37,970 nt of DNA from Chloroflexota bacterium (GTDB taxonomy: Bacteria > Chloroflexota > Limnocylindria > QHBO01), in contig JAGXHP010000144.1 in NCBI GenBank assembly GCA_024636135.1, positions 1 through 37,970 of the forward strand, in the 5' to 3' direction. Below the pieces are notes generated by a model. The model saw only the letters and a list, made by a program, of their open reading frames with translations. It searched no databases and had not been told where the DNA came from. This document shows positions 21,347-32,135 of this stretch, in pieces (within the stretch, counting starts at the first letter, position 1; every line of letters starts with the position of its first letter). Made by a program: the position numbers and the translations under genes.

Positions 21347-23857
21347 ATGGAAATGCAGCGGATCGGCAACGTGCGCCCGGTGGCGATCGAGGACGAGATG
21401 CGCACGTCGTACATCGACTACGCGATGAGCGTGATCGTGGCGCGCGCGTTGCCCGACGTCCGCGACGGCCTCAAGCCCGTCCATCGGCGAATCCTCTACA
21501 CCATGCACGAGATGGGGCTGCGCTCGAATGCCGCCTATCGGAAGTGCGCCGGCGTCGTCGGCGAGGCGATGGCGAAGTACCACCCGCACGGCGACCTCGC
21601 GCTGTACGAGACGCTCGTCCGCATGGCGCAGGACTTCAGCCTCCGCTACCCGCTCGTCGACGGCCAGGGCAACTTCGGCTCCGTGGACGGCGATCCTCCC
21701 GCCGCCATGCGCTACACCGAAGCCCGCATGGCATCGATCACCGACGAGATGCTGGCCGACATCGAGAAGGAAACGGTCGACTTCGTCGAGAACTACGACG
21801 GCCGTCTGCGCCAGCCCACCGTCCTGCCGTCGAGGCTCCCGAACCTCCTCGTGAACGGCTCGTCCGGCATCGCCGTCGGGATGGCCACCAACATTCCGCC
21901 GCACCACCTCAACGAGATCTGCGACGCGATCCGCGCCCTCATCGACGACCCGGAGCTGAGCGTCGACGACCTGTGCGAGATCGTGACGGGGCCCGACTTC
22001 CCGACCGGCGGGACGATCTTCCGCTTCGAGGAGCAGCGGAACTCCCTGACCGGCGAGAAGGAGCGGATCGATGCGATTCGCCACCTCTACGCGACCGGCC
22101 GGGGTCGGATCATCGTGCGCGGCCAGGTTGCGTTCGAAGAGGCCCGCGGCGGCATGGCCGTCGTGATCACCGAGTTGCCGTACCAGGTGAACAAGACCAC
22201 CCTCATCGAGAAGATGGCCGATCTCGTCGCCTCGAAGAAGATCACGGACGTTCGCGACATTCGCGACGAAAGCGACAGAGACGGCATGCGGATCGTGGTC
22301 GAGGTGAAGCGCGACGGCTCGCCGCATACCGTCATGCAGCAGCTGTTCAAGCACACGCCGCTCCAGACCAGCTTCAGCGCCAATATGCTCGCTCTCGTCG
22401 ACGGCCAGCCGCAGACGCTCGGCCTGAAGAAGATGCTCGAGCACTACATCACGCACCGGCGCGACATCGTGCGGCGCCGGACGGAGTTCGACCTGGCGCG
22501 CGCCAAGGAACGGGCCCACGTCCTCGAAGGCCTGAAGATCGCCCTCGACAACCTCGACGAGGTCATCGCCACCATTCGAGCCGCCGCCGATGTCGACACG
22601 GCGCGCGCCGCGCTCATGAAGCGCTTCGGGCTGACCGACGTCCAGGCCAACGCGATCCTCGAGATGCAGCTCCGACGCCTGGCCGCGCTGGAGCGCAAGA
22701 AGATCGAGGACGAGTACAAGGCCATCATCCAGCTCATCAGCGAGCTCGAGGATCTCCTCGCCAACCCGCGCAAGGTCCTGCTCGTCATCAAGGACGAGCT
22801 CACTGACCTCGTCAAGCGCTACGGCGATGATCGCAAGACCCGCATCCAGGCCGACGCCAACCGCGAGCTGACCGCCGAAGACCTCGTCCAGGCCGAGGAC
22901 GTCGTCGTGACCCTCAGCCAGCGTGGCTACATCAAGCGCCAGCCGATCAGCACGTTCCGCTCGCAACGCCGAGGGGGCCGCGGCAAGCTCGCGATGCTGA
23001 CGCGCGAGGAGGATGCGGTCCGCCACCTGCTGGTGGCGAACACCCACGACAACATCCTGTTCTTCACGAACCGCGGGCGCGTGTTCATCACCAAGGTCCA
23101 CACCCTGCCGGATGCCTCGCGCCAGGCGAAGGGTCTGCCGATCATCAACCTGCCGGGCGTCCAGGTCGAGCAGCGCGAGTATGTCAGCGCGATCATCAGC
23201 CTCCCGCAGTTCGAGCCGGGCAGCTACCTGGTCATGGCGACCCGCAAGGGAATGATCAAGAAGACGTCGCTCGAGGACTACGCCAAGATCCGCGCCAACG
23301 GCCTGATCGCCATCAACCTGCTCGACGGCGACGAGCTTCAGTGGGTCGGGCTGTCGGACGGGCAGAACGACATCATCGTCGCCACGAAGAAGGGACAGGC
23401 GGCTCGTTTCAAGGAGTCCGAGGTCCGTCCGCTGGGCCGCGGCACGCAGGGCGTGACCGCGATCCGTCTCAAGAAGGACGACGAGGTCGTCGGCATGGAG
23501 GTCGTCGAGCACCTCTCCGAGCAGCTGCTCGTGGTCACCGAGCAGGGCTTCGGTAAGCGCACCGACGTCTCCGACTTCCCGGTCAAGCATCGGGCCACCG
23601 GCGGCGTGATCGCCAACTCGCTGAACAAGGACACCGGCGACGTCGCTGCGATCCGCCTGGTCGGCAAGGACGACGAGGAGCTCATGCTCATCACCGAGTT
23701 CGGCACGATCCTGCGGACCGAGGTCGGCGGCATCAACCGTTATCGGCGTGCGTCGCGCGGCGTGACGGTCATGAAGCCGCAGGACGAGGACCGCATCGTG
23801 AGCATCACGGTCTTCGTCGACGACCGTCCGCCCGAGGAGCTTCCGGAAGCCGAGTAA
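21347..23857 (+). CDS. gyrA: DNA gyrase subunit A
   Basis: 836 aa; [19 protein letters not shown], catalytic Tyr in [10 protein letters not shown], GyrA box QRRGGRG in the C-terminal domain. Confidence 0.98.
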   Translation: MEMQRIGNVRPVAIEDEMRTSYIDYAMSVIVARALPDVRDGLKPVHRRILYTMHEMGLRSNAAYRKCAGVVGEAMAKYHPHGDLALYETLVRMAQDFSLRYPLVDGQGNFGSVDGDPPAAMRYTEARMASITDEMLADIEKETVDFVENYDGRLRQPTVLPSRLPNLLVNGSSGIAVGMATNIPPHHLNEICDAIRALIDDPELSVDDLCEIVTGPDFPTGGTIFRFEEQRNSLTGEKERIDAIRHLYATGRGRIIVRGQVAFEEARGGMAVVITELPYQVNKTTLIEKMADLVASKKITDVRDIRDESDRDGMRIVVEVKRDGSPHTVMQQLFKHTPLQTSFSANMLALVDGQPQTLGLKKMLEHYITHRRDIVRRRTEFDLARAKERAHVLEGLKIALDNLDEVIATIRAAADVDTARAALMKRFGLTDVQANAILEMQLRRLAALERKKIEDEYKAIIQLISELEDLLANPRKVLLVIKDELTDLVKRYGDDRKTRIQADANRELTAEDLVQAEDVVVTLSQRGYIKRQPISTFRSQRRGGRGKLAMLTREEDAVRHLLVANTHDNILFFTNRGRVFITKVHTLPDASRQAKGLPIINLPGVQVEQREYVSAIISLPQFEPGSYLVMATRKGMIKKTSLEDYAKIRANGLIAINLLDGDELQWVGLSDGQNDIIVATKKGQAARFKESEVRPLGRGTQGVTAIRLKKDDEVVGMEVVEHLSEQLLVVTEQGFGKRTDVSDFPVKHRATGGVIANSLNKDTGDVAAIRLVGKDDEELMLITEFGTILRTEVGGINRYRRASRGVTVMKPQDEDRIVSITVFVDDRPPEELPEAE

Positions 23858-23947
23858 GTGAGTGGGACGGACCGGGCCGAGGCCCCCATCCCCGGACAGG
23901 CCGGGCGGGCGACGCGGCCGTCGCGATGGAACCGCGGCTGCGTCCGG

Positions 23948-23953
23948 TAGAAT
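23948..23953 (+). promoter_or_regulatory. Putative -10 element (TAGAAT) for prs
   Basis: 38 bp before the prs GTG, which has its own AGGAGA Shine-Dalgarno. Confidence 0.4.
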
Positions 23954-23990
23954 CGGCGGTGCCTGACCCAGCGCCGCAGGAGACGACGCC

Positions 23991-25025
23991 GTGTACGCCG
24001 ACGAGTTCAGTATCTACGCCGGCAACGCCAATCGGCCGCTGGCCGAGCGCATCACGCGCTACCTCAAGACCCAGCTCGGCGAGGTCGAGGTGTTCCAATT
24101 CGCGAACGAGAACATCTTCGTCCGCGTCATGGAGAACGTCCGTGAGCAGGACGTCTTCCTGGTGCAGCCCACCAGCCGACCGGTCAACCAATCGATCATG
24201 GAGCTCCTGATCATGATCGACGCCTTCAAGCGCGCGTCCGCCGGCCGCATCACGGCGGTCATCCCGCACTACAGCTACGGACGGTCGGACAAGAAGGATC
24301 AGCCCCGCGTGCCGATCACGGCGCGCCTGATCGCCGACATGCTGACCGTGGCCGGAGCCGATCGCGTCCTGACCATGGACCTGCACCAGGGCCAGATCCA
24401 GGGCTTCTTCAGCATTCCCGTCGACGAGCTGACGGCCGTCAACCTGATCTGCGCGCACATCAAGGCCAAGCAGCTCGACGACATCGTGGTCGTCTCCGAG
24501 CTCGGCTTCGCCAAGAAGGCGCGCAACTTCGCCGAGCTCCTCTCCGCACCCCTGGCCATCGTCGAAAAGCGGCGCCTCGGTAACGAGGATCGCACCGAGG
24601 TGATGAACATCATCGGCGAGGTCGGCGGCAAGACGGCGGTGATCATCGACGACGAGGTCGACACTGCCGGCTCCCTGATGGAGGCGGTCGGCGCCCTCCA
24701 GGCTGCCGGCGCACGAGCGATCTACAGCTGCGCGACGCACGCCGTCTTCTCCGGATCGGCCCTCGAGCGCATCGCCGCCAGCGCGCTGACCGAGGTGATC
24801 GTGACCGACACCATCCCATTGCCGCCCGAGGCGGATGATCCCCGCATCACGGTCCTCAGCGTCGCCCCGCTGTTCGGGGAGGCCATCCGGCGCATCCACC
24901 GCGGCGAGAGCGTCGGCGCGCTCTTCAGCTCGGAGGTCCAGCTCGTCGAGGAGATGACGTTCTGGGACGAGGACGCCGACGACGAGCCACTGGCGGAACC
25001 CTTTCGCGTGAGCGCCGGCACCTGA
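23991..25025 (+). CDS. prs: Ribose-phosphate pyrophosphokinase, divergent subtype
   Basis: GTG start; PRPP-binding DDEVDTAGSL, MDLHQGQIQGFF, DQPRVPITARLIADML; several canonical motifs altered. Confidence 0.9.
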   Translation: MYADEFSIYAGNANRPLAERITRYLKTQLGEVEVFQFANENIFVRVMENVREQDVFLVQPTSRPVNQSIMELLIMIDAFKRASAGRITAVIPHYSYGRSDKKDQPRVPITARLIADMLTVAGADRVLTMDLHQGQIQGFFSIPVDELTAVNLICAHIKAKQLDDIVVVSELGFAKKARNFAELLSAPLAIVEKRRLGNEDRTEVMNIIGEVGGKTAVIIDDEVDTAGSLMEAVGALQAAGARAIYSCATHAVFSGSALERIAASALTEVIVTDTIPLPPEADDPRITVLSVAPLFGEAIRRIHRGESVGALFSSEVQLVEEMTFWDEDADDEPLAEPFRVSAGT

Positions 25026-25097
25026 GCGCTCGGTCCGGCCCTAGACTGGGACGGTGAAACACTTCCCCACGGGCTTCCGGCGCCCCGAGTCGGCACG

Positions 25098-26048
25098 GTG
25101 AGCGACGTCCGTCTCGGCGTGCTGCTCTGGAGCCAGGCAACGACCTGGGACGACTTCGAGCGGGCCGCGATCAGCGTGGATCGGCTCGGCTACGACTCGC
25201 TGTGGACCTGGGACCACCTCCACGCGATCTTCGGCGACCCGCATCAGCCGATCTTCGAGGGCTACACCACCCTTGCGGCCTGGGCCAAGGTCACGGAGCG
25301 GGTCGGGCTGGGCCTGCTGGTCGGGGCCAACACCTTCCGCAACCCGGGCCTCGTCGCGAAGTCGGTCACCACCATCGACCACCTGAGCGGAGGGCGGGCG
25401 GTGCTCGGCATCGGCGGCGCCTGGTTCGAGCTCGAGCATCGGGAGCATGGCATCGAGTTCGGCACCAGTCCCGGACGTCGGCTGACGTGGCTCGATGAGT
25501 CGGTCGGGGCCATGCGATCGATGCTGGACGGCGTCGCGGTCAGCTCGCCGCCCGACGGCGTCTATCAATTCGACGAGCTGCGCCAGTACCCCGCGCCCCT
25601 GCAGGAGCACCTGCCGATCATGATCGGCGGTTCCGGCGAGAAGAAGACGCTGCGCACCGTGGCGAAGTACGCCGACATGTGGAACGCCATGGGGAGCATC
25701 GAGAAGCTGCAACGCAAGGACGCGGTGCTGCGGGAGCACTGCGAGGCCGTCGGGCGCGACTCCACCGAGATCCTGCGGACCGTGGGCTGCAAGCCGATCA
25801 TCCGCGACACCGAGGCCGAGGCCCGGCGGGTCTGGGAAGCCCAGATGGCGCACAACCGCACGCCGATGGCCGACGTGATCGACGACAACACGTTCTGGGT
25901 CGGGACCCCGGACCAGATCGCCGAGACGATGATCGCCTGCCGCGACATCGGCTTCGAGACGTTCCTGGCGGAGCTGGCGGCTCCCTATGACGCCGAGACG
26001 CTTGAACGCTGGATCGGTGAGGTCAAGCCGATGGTCGACGCGGCCTGA
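25098..26048 (+). CDS. LLM-class (likely F420-dependent) oxidoreductase
   Basis: GYDSLWTWDHL, GLLVGANTFRNPGLVAKSVTTIDHLSGGRAVLGIGGAWFELEHREHG. Confidence 0.93.
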   Translation: MSDVRLGVLLWSQATTWDDFERAAISVDRLGYDSLWTWDHLHAIFGDPHQPIFEGYTTLAAWAKVTERVGLGLLVGANTFRNPGLVAKSVTTIDHLSGGRAVLGIGGAWFELEHREHGIEFGTSPGRRLTWLDESVGAMRSMLDGVAVSSPPDGVYQFDELRQYPAPLQEHLPIMIGGSGEKKTLRTVAKYADMWNAMGSIEKLQRKDAVLREHCEAVGRDSTEILRTVGCKPIIRDTEAEARRVWEAQMAHNRTPMADVIDDNTFWVGTPDQIAETMIACRDIGFETFLAELAAPYDAETLERWIGEVKPMVDAA

Positions 26049-26899
26049 GCAGGACCGCCCGCAGGTCGAATCTCGCGTCGCCACCTGGCGTTCCACCACG
26101 CGGGGAGGAGCCCCGCCTGGCGCACCGTGTCGAGCATGCGGCGGATGTCGTCGTACGCCGTCGACGGCAGTCCGACGAAGCCCTCGATGCCGGCCGCGTC
26201 GAAGACCGCCTTCGCCGTCTCGTCCGATCGAAGCGCGCAGAGGCCGGCCGTCAGCGTTGAGCGCTGGCGTGCGGTGAGTCGCTGGGATGACGCCACGACC
26301 GGCTGAATGGTGGACGGGCCGAGTGCCGCGACGATCCGGATCCTGCGACGAAGCGACCGGTCGGAGCGCATCCACACGCCGAGCACCTGGGAGTCGATGG
26401 CCGCCCAATCGGCGCGGCCGTCGAGGACCATGCGCAGCGCCTCGTCGTGGAACCCCGCCTCGATCCACTCGCCCAGAAAGTCGGGGCCGAGTCGTGATGC
26501 GGCGAGATGATGCAGCACGACCATGAAGCCCGAATGGCTGAACGGCTCGTTGTAGGCCCAGCGCAGTCCGCGCAGATCGGCGAAGTCCGAGGCTGGCGCG
26601 TCGGCACGAACGACGACGTCCGAAAAGTAGACGGGCCGGCCGCCGTACCGTCGGCCCCGCAGGATGGGCGCGGCCAGGACCTCCATGCGAATGGCCCCCG
26701 CATCTTCGAGGAGGAGGTACGGGATGCTGCACACGAAGCACACATCATCCACGTCCTGGGCGCAGCGCCGGTAGTTGGCCGCGACCACGAGCTCGGCCGG
26801 GCGTCGGAGCCAATCGCCCATCCGACGGGCGGCAAGGGCGTAGGCAGGGAGCACCCCGGGCGCGAGATGCGTCGCGACGTGCAGCGGCGCGGCGCTCAC
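25985..26899 (-). CDS. PhnD-like phosphate/phosphonate-type substrate-binding-domain protein without an obvious signal peptide
   Basis: 304 aa; [53 protein letters not shown]; 64-bp tail overlap with the convergent oxidoreductase gene. Confidence 0.75.
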   Translation of the reverse strand: MSAAPLHVATHLAPGVLPAYALAARRMGDWLRRPAELVVAANYRRCAQDVDDVCFVCSIPYLLLEDAGAIRMEVLAAPILRGRRYGGRPVYFSDVVVRADAPASDFADLRGLRWAYNEPFSHSGFMVVLHHLAASRLGPDFLGEWIEAGFHDEALRMVLDGRADWAAIDSQVLGVWMRSDRSLRRRIRIVAALGPSTIQPVVASSQRLTARQRSTLTAGLCALRSDETAKAVFDAAGIEGFVGLPSTAYDDIRRMLDTVRQAGLLPAWWNARWRREIRPAGGPAQAASTIGLTSPIQRSSVSAS

Positions 26900-27026
26900 G
26901 CGGCGCTCGCCATCGGCATCAACTCGTTCGACGTGTCCATGGGCGGACCCTCCAGCCTCGAATCATGTCGCTCGCCCGCTCGGCGGTCAAGGTGTGGCGC
27001 CGCAAGGAGCGGGCGGCGCATCGGGC

Positions 27027-27032
27027 TATACT
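27027..27032 (+). promoter_or_regulatory. Putative -10 element (TATACT) for secA
   Basis: Ends 10 nt before the secA ATG at 27043. Confidence 0.5.
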
Positions 27033-27042
27033 CGGCCTCCCG

Positions 27043-29916
27043 ATGTTCAAGTTCCTGTCCCGCCTGGGGGACTCCAACGACCGCGAGGTCCGCGGACTCG
27101 AGCCGCTCGTCGAGCGCATCAATGCGCTCGAGCCGGAGATCCAGGCCCTATCCGATGCCGAGCTCGCCGGGCAGACCGATGCGCTCCGCGGCCGGTTGCG
27201 CGAATCGATCGGCGAGATCATGGTCCCGATCGAGGCCCGCGAGAGCGATCCCGACGCGGACGCGGCCGAGTCAGCGCTGGCCGGCGCCGATGCGGCTCGG
27301 CTGGCGGACCAACTGAAGCGACAGCGCGAAGCGGAGCTTGCACGGATCAACGCCGCGCTCGAGGAGATCCTGCCGGAGGCCTTCGCGTCGGTCCGCGAGG
27401 CGATGGTCCGGGCACTCGGCAAGCGGCATTACGACGTCCAGCTCATGGGCGGCATCGTGCTCCACCGCGGCGCGATCGCGGAGCAGCGCACGGGCGAGGG
27501 CAAGACCTTCGTGGCACCCCTGGCGGCATTCCTCAATGCGCTCGTTGGTCGGGGCGTGCACGTCGTCACGACGAACGACTACCTCGCCAAGCGCGACGCG
27601 CAGTGGATCGGCGCCGTATTCCATCGGCTCGGGATGAGCGCCGGAAGCGTCCAGCATGCCGGCGCCTTCGTCTACGACCCGGACTTCCCCGCGACCGACG
27701 AGCGACTGCGCGACCTGCGGCCCGTATCGCGCCAGGAGGCATACGCGGCTGACGTCACCTACGGGACGAACAACGAGTTCGGATTCGACTTCCTGCGCGA
27801 CAACCTGGTCATCGAGCTTCCCGCGCGGGGGCAGCGCGGCCACTACTTCGCGATCGTGGACGAGGTCGACAACATCCTCATCGACGAGGCTCGGACGCCG
27901 CTCATCATCAGCGGCAATGCCGAGGAGTCGGCCGACAAGTACCTCCAGTTCGCCCAGCTCGTCCCTCGGCTGACGGCCGAGGAGGACTACGTCGTCGACG
28001 AGAAGTTCAAGCAGGTGGCGATCAGCGAGGCCGGCACGGACAAGATGGAGAAGTGGCTGGGCGTCGACAACATGTTCGCCGACGACTTCAGCCTGGCCCG
28101 GCACCTCGAGCAGGCGCTCAAGGCCCAGGTCCTGTATCAGAAGGACCGCGACTACGTCGTCAAGGACGGCGAGGTCGTCATCGTCGACGAGTTCACCGGC
28201 CGGCTCATGCCGGGGCGCCGCTGGTCGGAGGGGCTGCACCAGGCAGTCGAGGCCAAGGAGGGCGTCGCGGTCCGCAACGAGCAGCGCACCCTCGCCACAG
28301 TCACGTTCCAGAACTACTTCCGGATGTACGACAAGCTCGCCGGCATGACCGGCACCGCCGAGACAGAGGCGGAGGAGTTCGCGAAGATCTACGGGCTCGA
28401 GGTCGTCGTCATCCCGACGCACCGCGAGATGATCCGCGCCGACTACGCCGACCTCATCTACGCCACCCAGAAGGGGAAGTGGAACGCGGTCGTCGACGAG
28501 ATCGCGGAGGAGCACGAGAAGGGACGACCCGTCCTGGTGGGCACGATCAGCGTCGAGATCAGCGAGATGCTCGGCGACATGCTGAAGCGCCGCGGCATCA
28601 AGCACAACGTCCTCAACGCGAAGCTCCACGAGAAGGAGGCCGAGGTCATCGCGCAGGCCGGCCGATCCGGCGCGGTCACGATCGCGACGAACATGGCGGG
28701 CCGCGGCACGGACATCCTGTTGGGCGGCAACCCGGAGGTGCTCGCCACCGAGATGCTCCACAAGCAGGGCACGAACGTCCTCGAGGCGACGCCGGAGCAG
28801 TACGCGGCGGCGCTTGCCCAGGCCGAGGCGCAGTGCGCGGCGGACAAGGAGCGAGTCATCGAGGCCGGCGGCCTGCACATCGTGGGGACCGAGCGCCACG
28901 ACGCGCGCCGCATCGACAACCAGCTCCGCGGCCGTGCCGGTCGCCAGGGTGATCCCGGCAGCTCCCGGTTCTACCTGTCGCTCGAGGACGACCTCATGCG
29001 TCGCTTCGCCAGCGACCGCGTCCAGAGCATCATGCGCACCCTCGGCTTCACCGATGACACCGCGCTCGAGTCGAAGATGGTGAGCAAGACCATCGAGAAC
29101 GCCCAGACCCGGGTCGAGGGCTACAACTTCGACACGCGCAAGCACGTGGTCGAGTACGACGACGTCATCAACCGCCAGCGCGAGACGATCTACCGCGAGC
29201 GCGATCGCATCCTGCGATCCTCAAACCTTGGGCCGACCGTCGAGGCCATGCTCGACGAGGAGCTGGCCGCGCTGGTGGCCGAGCACACCGCAGCCGAGTA
29301 CGCCTCGGAGTGGAATCGCGACGGGCTGAAGACGCAGCTGGTCACGATGGCGCCGACACTGACCGATGCGGACCTGCGGGTCATCGACGAAGCGGCCGAC
29401 CCGGCGATCCTGGTCGAGACGCTGACCGAGACGATTCGGGAACGCTACGAGGCAAAGCGCCGCGAGGTCGGGGACGACGGGATCGGCGTGCTCGAGCGGC
29501 TCGTGCTGCTGCGCGTCATCGACTCGCTGTGGGTCGAGCACCTGACCGCGGTCGATGACATGCGGCGCGGCATCGGCCTGCGAGCCTACAGCCAGCGCGA
29601 CCCGTTGAACGAGTTCAAGATCGAGGCCTACCGAATGTTCGACGAGCTGAAGTCGACCATCCGCCACGACGTCACCCACACGATCTTCCGCGTCACCGTC
29701 CATGCCCATGCGCCTCAGCCGCGCCCCATGGCGCGCAACGTGGTCGAGGGCCGGGCCGCTGTCGCCGCGACCGCGTCGGCGGGAGGCGCGGCCACCGCGG
29801 TTGCGACGGCCGACAACGGGGCAGCCGCGCCCGCCCGCTCCGGGCCGAAGCTCGGCCGCAACGAGCCGTGCTACTGCGGCTCCGGCAAGAAGTTCAAAAA
29901 GTGCCACGGGGCGTGA
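27043..29916 (+). CDS. secA: Preprotein translocase ATPase SecA
   Basis: MRTGEGKT-equivalent [48 protein letters not shown]-terminal Zn motif [14 protein letters not shown]. Confidence 0.98.
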   Translation: MFKFLSRLGDSNDREVRGLEPLVERINALEPEIQALSDAELAGQTDALRGRLRESIGEIMVPIEARESDPDADAAESALAGADAARLADQLKRQREAELARINAALEEILPEAFASVREAMVRALGKRHYDVQLMGGIVLHRGAIAEQRTGEGKTFVAPLAAFLNALVGRGVHVVTTNDYLAKRDAQWIGAVFHRLGMSAGSVQHAGAFVYDPDFPATDERLRDLRPVSRQEAYAADVTYGTNNEFGFDFLRDNLVIELPARGQRGHYFAIVDEVDNILIDEARTPLIISGNAEESADKYLQFAQLVPRLTAEEDYVVDEKFKQVAISEAGTDKMEKWLGVDNMFADDFSLARHLEQALKAQVLYQKDRDYVVKDGEVVIVDEFTGRLMPGRRWSEGLHQAVEAKEGVAVRNEQRTLATVTFQNYFRMYDKLAGMTGTAETEAEEFAKIYGLEVVVIPTHREMIRADYADLIYATQKGKWNAVVDEIAEEHEKGRPVLVGTISVEISEMLGDMLKRRGIKHNVLNAKLHEKEAEVIAQAGRSGAVTIATNMAGRGTDILLGGNPEVLATEMLHKQGTNVLEATPEQYAAALAQAEAQCAADKERVIEAGGLHIVGTERHDARRIDNQLRGRAGRQGDPGSSRFYLSLEDDLMRRFASDRVQSIMRTLGFTDDTALESKMVSKTIENAQTRVEGYNFDTRKHVVEYDDVINRQRETIYRERDRILRSSNLGPTVEAMLDEELAALVAEHTAAEYASEWNRDGLKTQLVTMAPTLTDADLRVIDEAADPAILVETLTETIRERYEAKRREVGDDGIGVLERLVLLRVIDSLWVEHLTAVDDMRRGIGLRAYSQRDPLNEFKIEAYRMFDELKSTIRHDVTHTIFRVTVHAHAPQPRPMARNVVEGRAAVAATASAGGAATAVATADNGAAAPARSGPKLGRNEPCYCGSGKKFKKCHGA

Positions 29917-30419
29917 GCGAAGCAGCGATCCAGCCCGTCGAACAGACGCTCGACCTCGGCGTTGAGGCCGGTGACGCCTTCGCGGTGTTCACCGACGGGC
30001 TCCGCACCTGGTGGCCGTCCGAGGCGACCTGGTCAGGGGCCGGTCTGGAGTCGATCGGCATCGAGCCGTTCGTTGGGGGCTTCTGCTTCGAACGGGGCCC
30101 GCACGGCCTGCGGCTCGATTGGGGCCGGGTCACCGGTTGGGAGCCACCGCGCCGGCTCCACTTCGCCTGGCTCATCGGCGCGGATCGGACGCCCGAGCCG
30201 AATCCTGCGCATGCCAGCGATGTCGAGGTGACGTTCGAGCCGATAGCGCGCGGGTCGCGGCTGACGCTCGTGCATCGCGGGTTCGAACGGCACCGCGGCG
30301 ACGGGCGGGCATACCGCGCGGCCATGGCCGGGGAGGAGGGCTGGCCGATGCTGCTCGCACGCTACCGCGCCGTGGTCGTGCGTCGCACCGAGGCTCCGTG
30401 GGAGGGCCTGACGACCTAG
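29913..30419 (+). CDS. SRPBCC/AHSA1-like domain protein
   Basis: GTG overlaps the secA stop; [14 protein letters not shown]...RLHFAWLIG...[23 protein letters not shown]. Confidence 0.82.
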   Translation: MSEAAIQPVEQTLDLGVEAGDAFAVFTDGLRTWWPSEATWSGAGLESIGIEPFVGGFCFERGPHGLRLDWGRVTGWEPPRRLHFAWLIGADRTPEPNPAHASDVEVTFEPIARGSRLTLVHRGFERHRGDGRAYRAAMAGEEGWPMLLARYRAVVVRRTEAPWEGLTT

Positions 30420-30425
30420 GCGGCG

Positions 30426-30563
30426 TCAGCCATCGTCGGGACTCTCCCCGCCGGATTCGTCGCTTCCGTAGCGCTTGCGGCGGCGTTGCCAGAGGCGCAG
30501 CGGGAACAGTAGGACGGTCGCGATGGCGATGATCCCCACGATGAACAGGAACGGGTCGGGCAT
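30426..30563 (-). CDS. 45-aa single-TM membrane protein
   Basis: Hand translation: MPDPFLFIVGIIAIATVLLFPLRLWQRRRKRYGSDESGGESPDDG; absent from the ORF track (below its size cut-off). Confidence 0.5.
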   Translation of the reverse strand: MPDPFLFIVGIIAIATVLLFPLRLWQRRRKRYGSDESGGESPDDG

Positions 30564-30602
30564 GGCCCCATCATGGCCGATGGATGGGAAGATCGTGCGG
30601 GG

Positions 30603-30630
30603 TTGCGATATCTGAGCGAGTCGCTACGAT
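30603..30630 (+). promoter_or_regulatory. Putative sigma-70-like promoter TTGCGA-N16-TACGAT
   Basis: Upstream of the Cys-rich ORF. Confidence 0.4.
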
Positions 30631-30695
30631 GAGCGCAACGATCGTCGCGAGGTCAACTCCGGGCCCCCTCGCGATGCCCATAGGTGGAGGGATTC

Positions 30696-30995
30696 GTGAA
30701 GCAACTGACCGCACCACCGAGAGCCTCTGTTCCGCTCCCCGTCAGCACGGCGGCTCACCTTCCACCGGTCACTCGCTTCCGAGATCCAGAGCTCCCCTAC
30801 GAAGACCTCATCATGTGTGAGCGCGACTGCATGCGCTGCACATACGCCGCGACGCTGAACTGCGACGGCAACTGTGGGGTGTGCCCCCGCCAGAGCTATT
30901 GCCCGTGCGTGAACCCGGCCAAGGTGCGGGCCAAGGGCAACCGGCTGGCCGACATGGCCGAGCTCCCGATGGCGGTGTCGATTGGACACAATTAG
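30696..30995 (+). CDS. Cys-rich small protein with two CX3CX2C motifs
   Basis: GTG start after GGTGGAGGG Shine-Dalgarno; MCERDCMRCTYAATLNCDGNCGVCPRQSYCPCVNP. Confidence 0.7.
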   Translation: MKQLTAPPRASVPLPVSTAAHLPPVTRFRDPELPYEDLIMCERDCMRCTYAATLNCDGNCGVCPRQSYCPCVNPAKVRAKGNRLADMAELPMAVSIGHN

Positions 30996-32110
30996 GGACG
31001 AGGCCCAGCGCCTGGCGCGCCTCGTGACCGAGACGTCGGTGCGCCTTTGACCACTCCAGCAAAGAGGCCGAGCTCGCCGAGCTGACCGAGCGCTCCGCCG
31101 ATCCCGACCTGTGGGATGACCCCGCCGCGGCGCAGTCGACCATGCGTCGCGCCGAGGAGCTGCGGTCGGAGATCGACCTGTGGCAGTCGCTCGGCGAGCG
31201 TGCCAACGGCCTGGCCGAGATCGCAGAGATGGCGGCGGCCGATCCCGACGAGGCGGAGACCCTGCGGCCCGACCTCGAGCGGGATCTCGCCGCGCTCCAG
31301 GCCGACTGGGCGCGACTCGAGCAGCAGCTCCTCCTGGGCGAGCCGTTCGACGAGCGGGGGGCGATTGTCTCGATCCACGCCGGCGCCGGGGGAACCGAGT
31401 CCCAGGACTGGGCCGAGATGCTCCTGCGCATGTACCTGCGCTGGGCGGAGCGTCACCGCTTCAAGACCGAGATCCTGGAGGCGACCGAGGGCGAGGGCGC
31501 GGGGCTCAAGAGCGTCAGCTTCACCGTCGACGGGCGCTGGGTCTACGGTCAGCTGCGCAGTGAGCGAGGCGTCCATCGGCTCGTGCGGATCAGTCCGTTC
31601 GACTCCCAGAAGCGCCGCCACACGACCTTTGCGCTGGTCGAGATCATGCCGGAGGTCCCCGAGGACGCGGCGGTCGAGATCGACGAGAAGGATCTCCGGG
31701 TCGACACCTACCGCGCCAGCGGGGCCGGTGGCCAGCACGTCAACAAGACCGACTCGGCGGTACGCCTGACGCATGAGCCGACCGGGATCGTCGTCGCCGT
31801 GCAGAGCGAGCGGAGCCAGCATCAGAACCGCGAGCGCGCCATGGCCGTCCTCCGCGCCCGACTCATCGAGCGGCAGGAGGAGGAGCGCGAGGCGGAGATG
31901 GCACGCCTGCGCGGCGAGCACGTCGAGGCTGGCTGGGGCAACCAGATTCGGAGCTACGTCCTCCAGCCGTACACGATGGTGAAGGACCTGCGAACCGGGG
32001 TCGAGACCTCGAATCCGACCGCGGTGCTCGACGGTGAGCTTGATGCCTTCATCGACGGCTACCTTCGCTCCCGCGTCGGCCAGGCCGAGGGCTCGACGCC
32101 GGCCGGATGA
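30982..32110 (+). CDS. prfB: Peptide chain release factor 2, expressed by programmed +1 frameshift
   Basis: Frame 1 from TTG 30982: MDTIRDEAQRLARLVTETSVRL then CTT TGA C (31045-31051); +1 frame DHSSKEAELAELTERSADPDLWDD...; GGQ motif GAGGQHVNKTDSAVRLTHEPTG. Confidence 0.9.
31045..31051 (+). promoter_or_regulatory. RF2 programmed frameshift site CTTTGAC
   Basis: In-frame UGA at 31048-31050 after CUU; GGTG Shine-Dalgarno-like tract 3 nt upstream. Confidence 0.88.
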
Positions 32111-32135
32111 ACTCGGCTACCATCGCGCCAAGCCG

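Noticed and set aside
21215-23590. 791-aa minus-strand ORF opposite gyrA
   Set aside because: Shadow frame of a high-GC gene; low-complexity Asp/His/Leu/Val-rich composition and fully antisense to an unambiguous GyrA.
25041-26741. 566-aa minus-strand ORF covering the oxidoreductase and PhnD-like gene
   Set aside because: Overlaps two better-supported genes in other frames; biased composition only.
27271-29145. 624-aa minus-strand ORF opposite secA
   Set aside because: Antisense shadow frame of SecA with no recognisable domain.
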